Origin: Oceanospirillaceae bacterium
Lineage (GTDB): Bacteria; Pseudomonadota; Gammaproteobacteria; Pseudomonadales; Litoribrevibacteraceae
Direction of reading: 5' to 3'
Length of the DNA stretch: 64,000 bases
NCBI GenBank assembly: GCA_015665455.1
Contig: JADFAD010000009.1
Coordinates: 62,001-126,000 of the forward strand
This document shows, piece after piece, positions 62,480-64,000 of this stretch. How positions within the stretch are numbered: the stretch's first letter is position 1; every line of letters begins with the position of its first letter. The translations under genes were made by a program, and so were the position numbers. The notes under the pieces were generated by a model. It was not told the DNA's origin and did not search any database. It worked only from the letters and a program-made list of their open reading frames with translations.

Positions 62480-63499
62480 TTGGAAAACAAAGCACCATCC
62501 TCGATTATTTCCATTGAAGACTCTCGTAAACTGTCCATCGCACCGATGTTGGATTGGACTACTTCTCACTACAGAACGTTCATGAGAGAGCTTACCCAAC
62601 ACACGTTACTCTACACTGAAATGGTCACAACGGGGGCGATTTTATTTGGCGATCAAGAGCGCCATTTAAAGTTCAATGAGGTTGAAGCCAATGTGGCTTT
62701 GCAACTGGGGGGATCAGACCCAGAAGCATTGGCTAAATGCGCTAAGATCAGTGAAGATCGAGGCTACAACGAGATCAATCTCAACGTAGGCTGCCCAAGT
62801 AATCGCGTTCAAAGCGGCAGTTTCGGTGCCTGCTTGATGGCAGAACCTAAGCTGGTTGGTGAGTGCATCAAAGCAATGCAGGACGTTGTCAGCATTCCTG
62901 TCACAGTTAAATCTCGTATTGGTATTGACGATCAAGACAGCTATGAACAGTTTGAAGATTTCATAGGCACGGTAAACCAAGTCTCTGATTGCCAAACCTT
63001 CATTGTGCACGCACGAAAGGCTATCCTCAGCGGATTAAGCCCGAAAGAAAACCGAGAAATACCACCGCTAAAATACGACTTCGTTTACCGTTTAAAAGAA
63101 CAGTTTCCTGATTTCCACATTTCGCTTAACGGTGGAGTAAAGTCTCTTGAAGAAGCAGAAGAACACTTAACAAAAGTCGATGGGGTAATGATAGGACGAG
63201 AAGCCTACAACAACCCTTACCTTTTTGCTGAGGCCGATCAACGAATTTTTGGTGACACATCAGCGGAACCCGTTAGCCGCCATGAAGCCATCAAATCACT
63301 CTACCCTTATGTTGAGTCAGAACTGGCTAACGGCACATATTTAAATCATATTGCTCGTCATTTACTGGGTATGTTCCAAGCCGTACCTGGCGCTAGAAAG
63401 TTCCGACGTCACATTTCTGAAAATGCCACTAAGCCAGGCGCAGACCTGAACGTCTTAATTGATGCGCTGGATATGGTCGCAGATCAGTCACTTTCTTAA
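62480..63499 (+). CDS. dusA: tRNA-dihydrouridine synthase A
   Basis: The 339-residue FMN protein has APMLDWTTSHYRTFMREL, LLYTEMVTTGAIL, ALQLGGSDPEAL, EINLNVGCPSNRVQSGSFGACLM with the catalytic Cys, and VMIGREAYNNPYLF, all typical of DusA. It makes dihydrouridine at tRNA positions 20/20a. The start is taken as TTG at 62480 with AGGTAAGCAC upstream; no better in-frame ATG occurs before the APMLDW motif. Confidence 0.96.
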   Translation: MENKAPSSIISIEDSRKLSIAPMLDWTTSHYRTFMRELTQHTLLYTEMVTTGAILFGDQERHLKFNEVEANVALQLGGSDPEALAKCAKISEDRGYNEINLNVGCPSNRVQSGSFGACLMAEPKLVGECIKAMQDVVSIPVTVKSRIGIDDQDSYEQFEDFIGTVNQVSDCQTFIVHARKAILSGLSPKENREIPPLKYDFVYRLKEQFPDFHISLNGGVKSLEEAEEHLTKVDGVMIGREAYNNPYLFAEADQRIFGDTSAEPVSRHEAIKSLYPYVESELANGTYLNHIARHLLGMFQAVPGARKFRRHISENATKPGADLNVLIDALDMVADQSLS

Positions 63500-63516
63500 G
63501 TTTTACTGATGCCCAG

Positions 63517-63615
63517 CAACTTCTTTGTATAAAGTTATTTGTCTCCCGCTTTACCTTTGTAAAGCTTTTGTAATATTGTATGGAGAGAATTACGATAAAT
63601 CATACAAAGAAGTTG
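63517..63615 (+). promoter_or_regulatory. 14-bp inverted repeat whose right arm covers the tal ribosome binding site
   Basis: CAACTTCTTTGTAT (63517-63530) is exactly complementary to ATACAAAGAAGTTG (63602-63615), 71 nt apart. The right arm contains the likely Shine-Dalgarno AAAGAAG before the ATG at 63620. If both arms are in one mRNA, pairing would block translation. A CTTTAC/GTAAAG stem lies between. Confidence 0.5.
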
Positions 63616-63619
63616 TGTT

Positions 63620-64000
63620 ATGGATAACAAGTTAAATCAATTAAAAGAAATGACTCAAGTTGTTGCTGATACTGGTGACATCGAAGCGATTAAATTATAC
63701 AAACCCGTCGATGCAACGACTAACCCTTCTCTTTTGCTTAAAGCCTCTGAACTTGCGCACTATCAGGATCTATTAAAAGAGTCTGTAAATTGGGCCAAAA
63801 CGCAGTCGAACGAATTGTCCGAACAGGTTTCTCTCGCTTGTGACAAATTTGGCGTTAACTTAGGCACCGAAATTACGCAAATCGTCCCCGGTTATATATC
63901 TACCGAGGTAGACGCAAGGTTCTCATTCGATACAGATGCAACTCTGACTAAAGCCCGTCAATTAATAAAAATGTATCAAGACAACGGGGTTTCGAAGGAT
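63620..64000 (+). CDS. tal: Transaldolase (partial, cut by window edge)
   Basis: The first 127 residues are seen, running off the right edge. [15 protein letters not shown] is the family signature near the N-terminus (catalytic Asp), and the frame continues with [20 protein letters not shown] and [16 protein letters not shown], matching TalB-type transaldolases. It moves dihydroxyacetone units in the pentose phosphate pathway. The Schiff-base Lys lies beyond the window. The ATG at 63620 follows AAGAAG. Confidence 0.95.
   Translation, partial: MDNKLNQLKEMTQVVADTGDIEAIKLYKPVDATTNPSLLLKASELAHYQDLLKESVNWAKTQSNELSEQVSLACDKFGVNLGTEITQIVPGYISTEVDARFSFDTDATLTKARQLIKMYQDNGVSKD

Overview
The window comes from the chromosome of a marine-type gammaproteobacterium of the Oceanospirillales/Pseudomonadales kind. 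This is inferred from the moderate GC content (roughly the low 40s %, by eye), the gltX/tRNA-Ala/tRNA-Glu block, a FFLEELY-motif protein, a DUF6160-like exported protein, a SigZ-type sigma factor and a P. aeruginosa HSI-1-like gene set for type VI secretion. No insertion sequences, phage genes or CRISPR arrays were seen.

Positions 1-32,614 hold a near-complete type VI secretion system (T6SS). Reading along the minus strand from about 30.2 kb down to 1: tagH(fha)-tssJ-tssK-tssL-tssM-tagF-pppA-tssA-tssB-tssC, a structured 249-nt gap, a second tssC-like gene, then tagJ-tssE-tssF-tssG-tssH(clpV), hcp with its own terminator, and vgrG. The Ser/Thr kinase gene ppkA is transcribed divergently from tagH. 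TssJLM form the membrane complex. TssKEFG with VgrG form the baseplate. TssA, TssB and TssC build the sheath and Hcp the tube. ClpV with TagJ recycles the sheath. PpkA, PppA, the FHA protein and TagF form the threonine-phosphorylation switch; no tagQRST genes are present here.

Behind vgrG (positions 1-5,721) lies the accessory payload. It comprises a three-part putative effector whose C-terminus resembles ADP-ribosyltransferase/NADase toxins, an unrecognised 175-residue protein, and an ADP-ribosylglycohydrolase with a ~90-residue N-terminal extension. These are followed by a PAAR spike tip, a TIGR02270-like helical-repeat protein, a thiolase-fold protein lacking its catalytic cysteine, and the start of another protein cut by the window edge. 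The effector/immunity block is the strongest candidate for an undescribed system.

Positions 32.6-64 kb are mostly ordinary chromosome: endonuclease I, a small P-loop kinase, mog, a glycosyltransferase that appears leaderless, a LysE exporter, an enoyl-CoA hydratase/nitronate monooxygenase pair with a divergent GlxA-type regulator, a 23S-rRNA-type methyltransferase, a DUF2156/FAD-oxidoreductase pair, sbcDC, sigZ with a cysteine-tailed GST, an Lrp regulator divergent from leuA, a diguanylate cyclase, tRNA-Glu, tRNA-Ala, gltX, an HD-GYP response regulator, an AraC regulator divergent from a GST gene, dusA and the start of transaldolase. Several leaders (leuA, tal, dusA, tRNA-Glu) and many convergent gene ends carry perfect inverted repeats. 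The leuA leader shows mutually exclusive pairings that could form a regulatory RNA.
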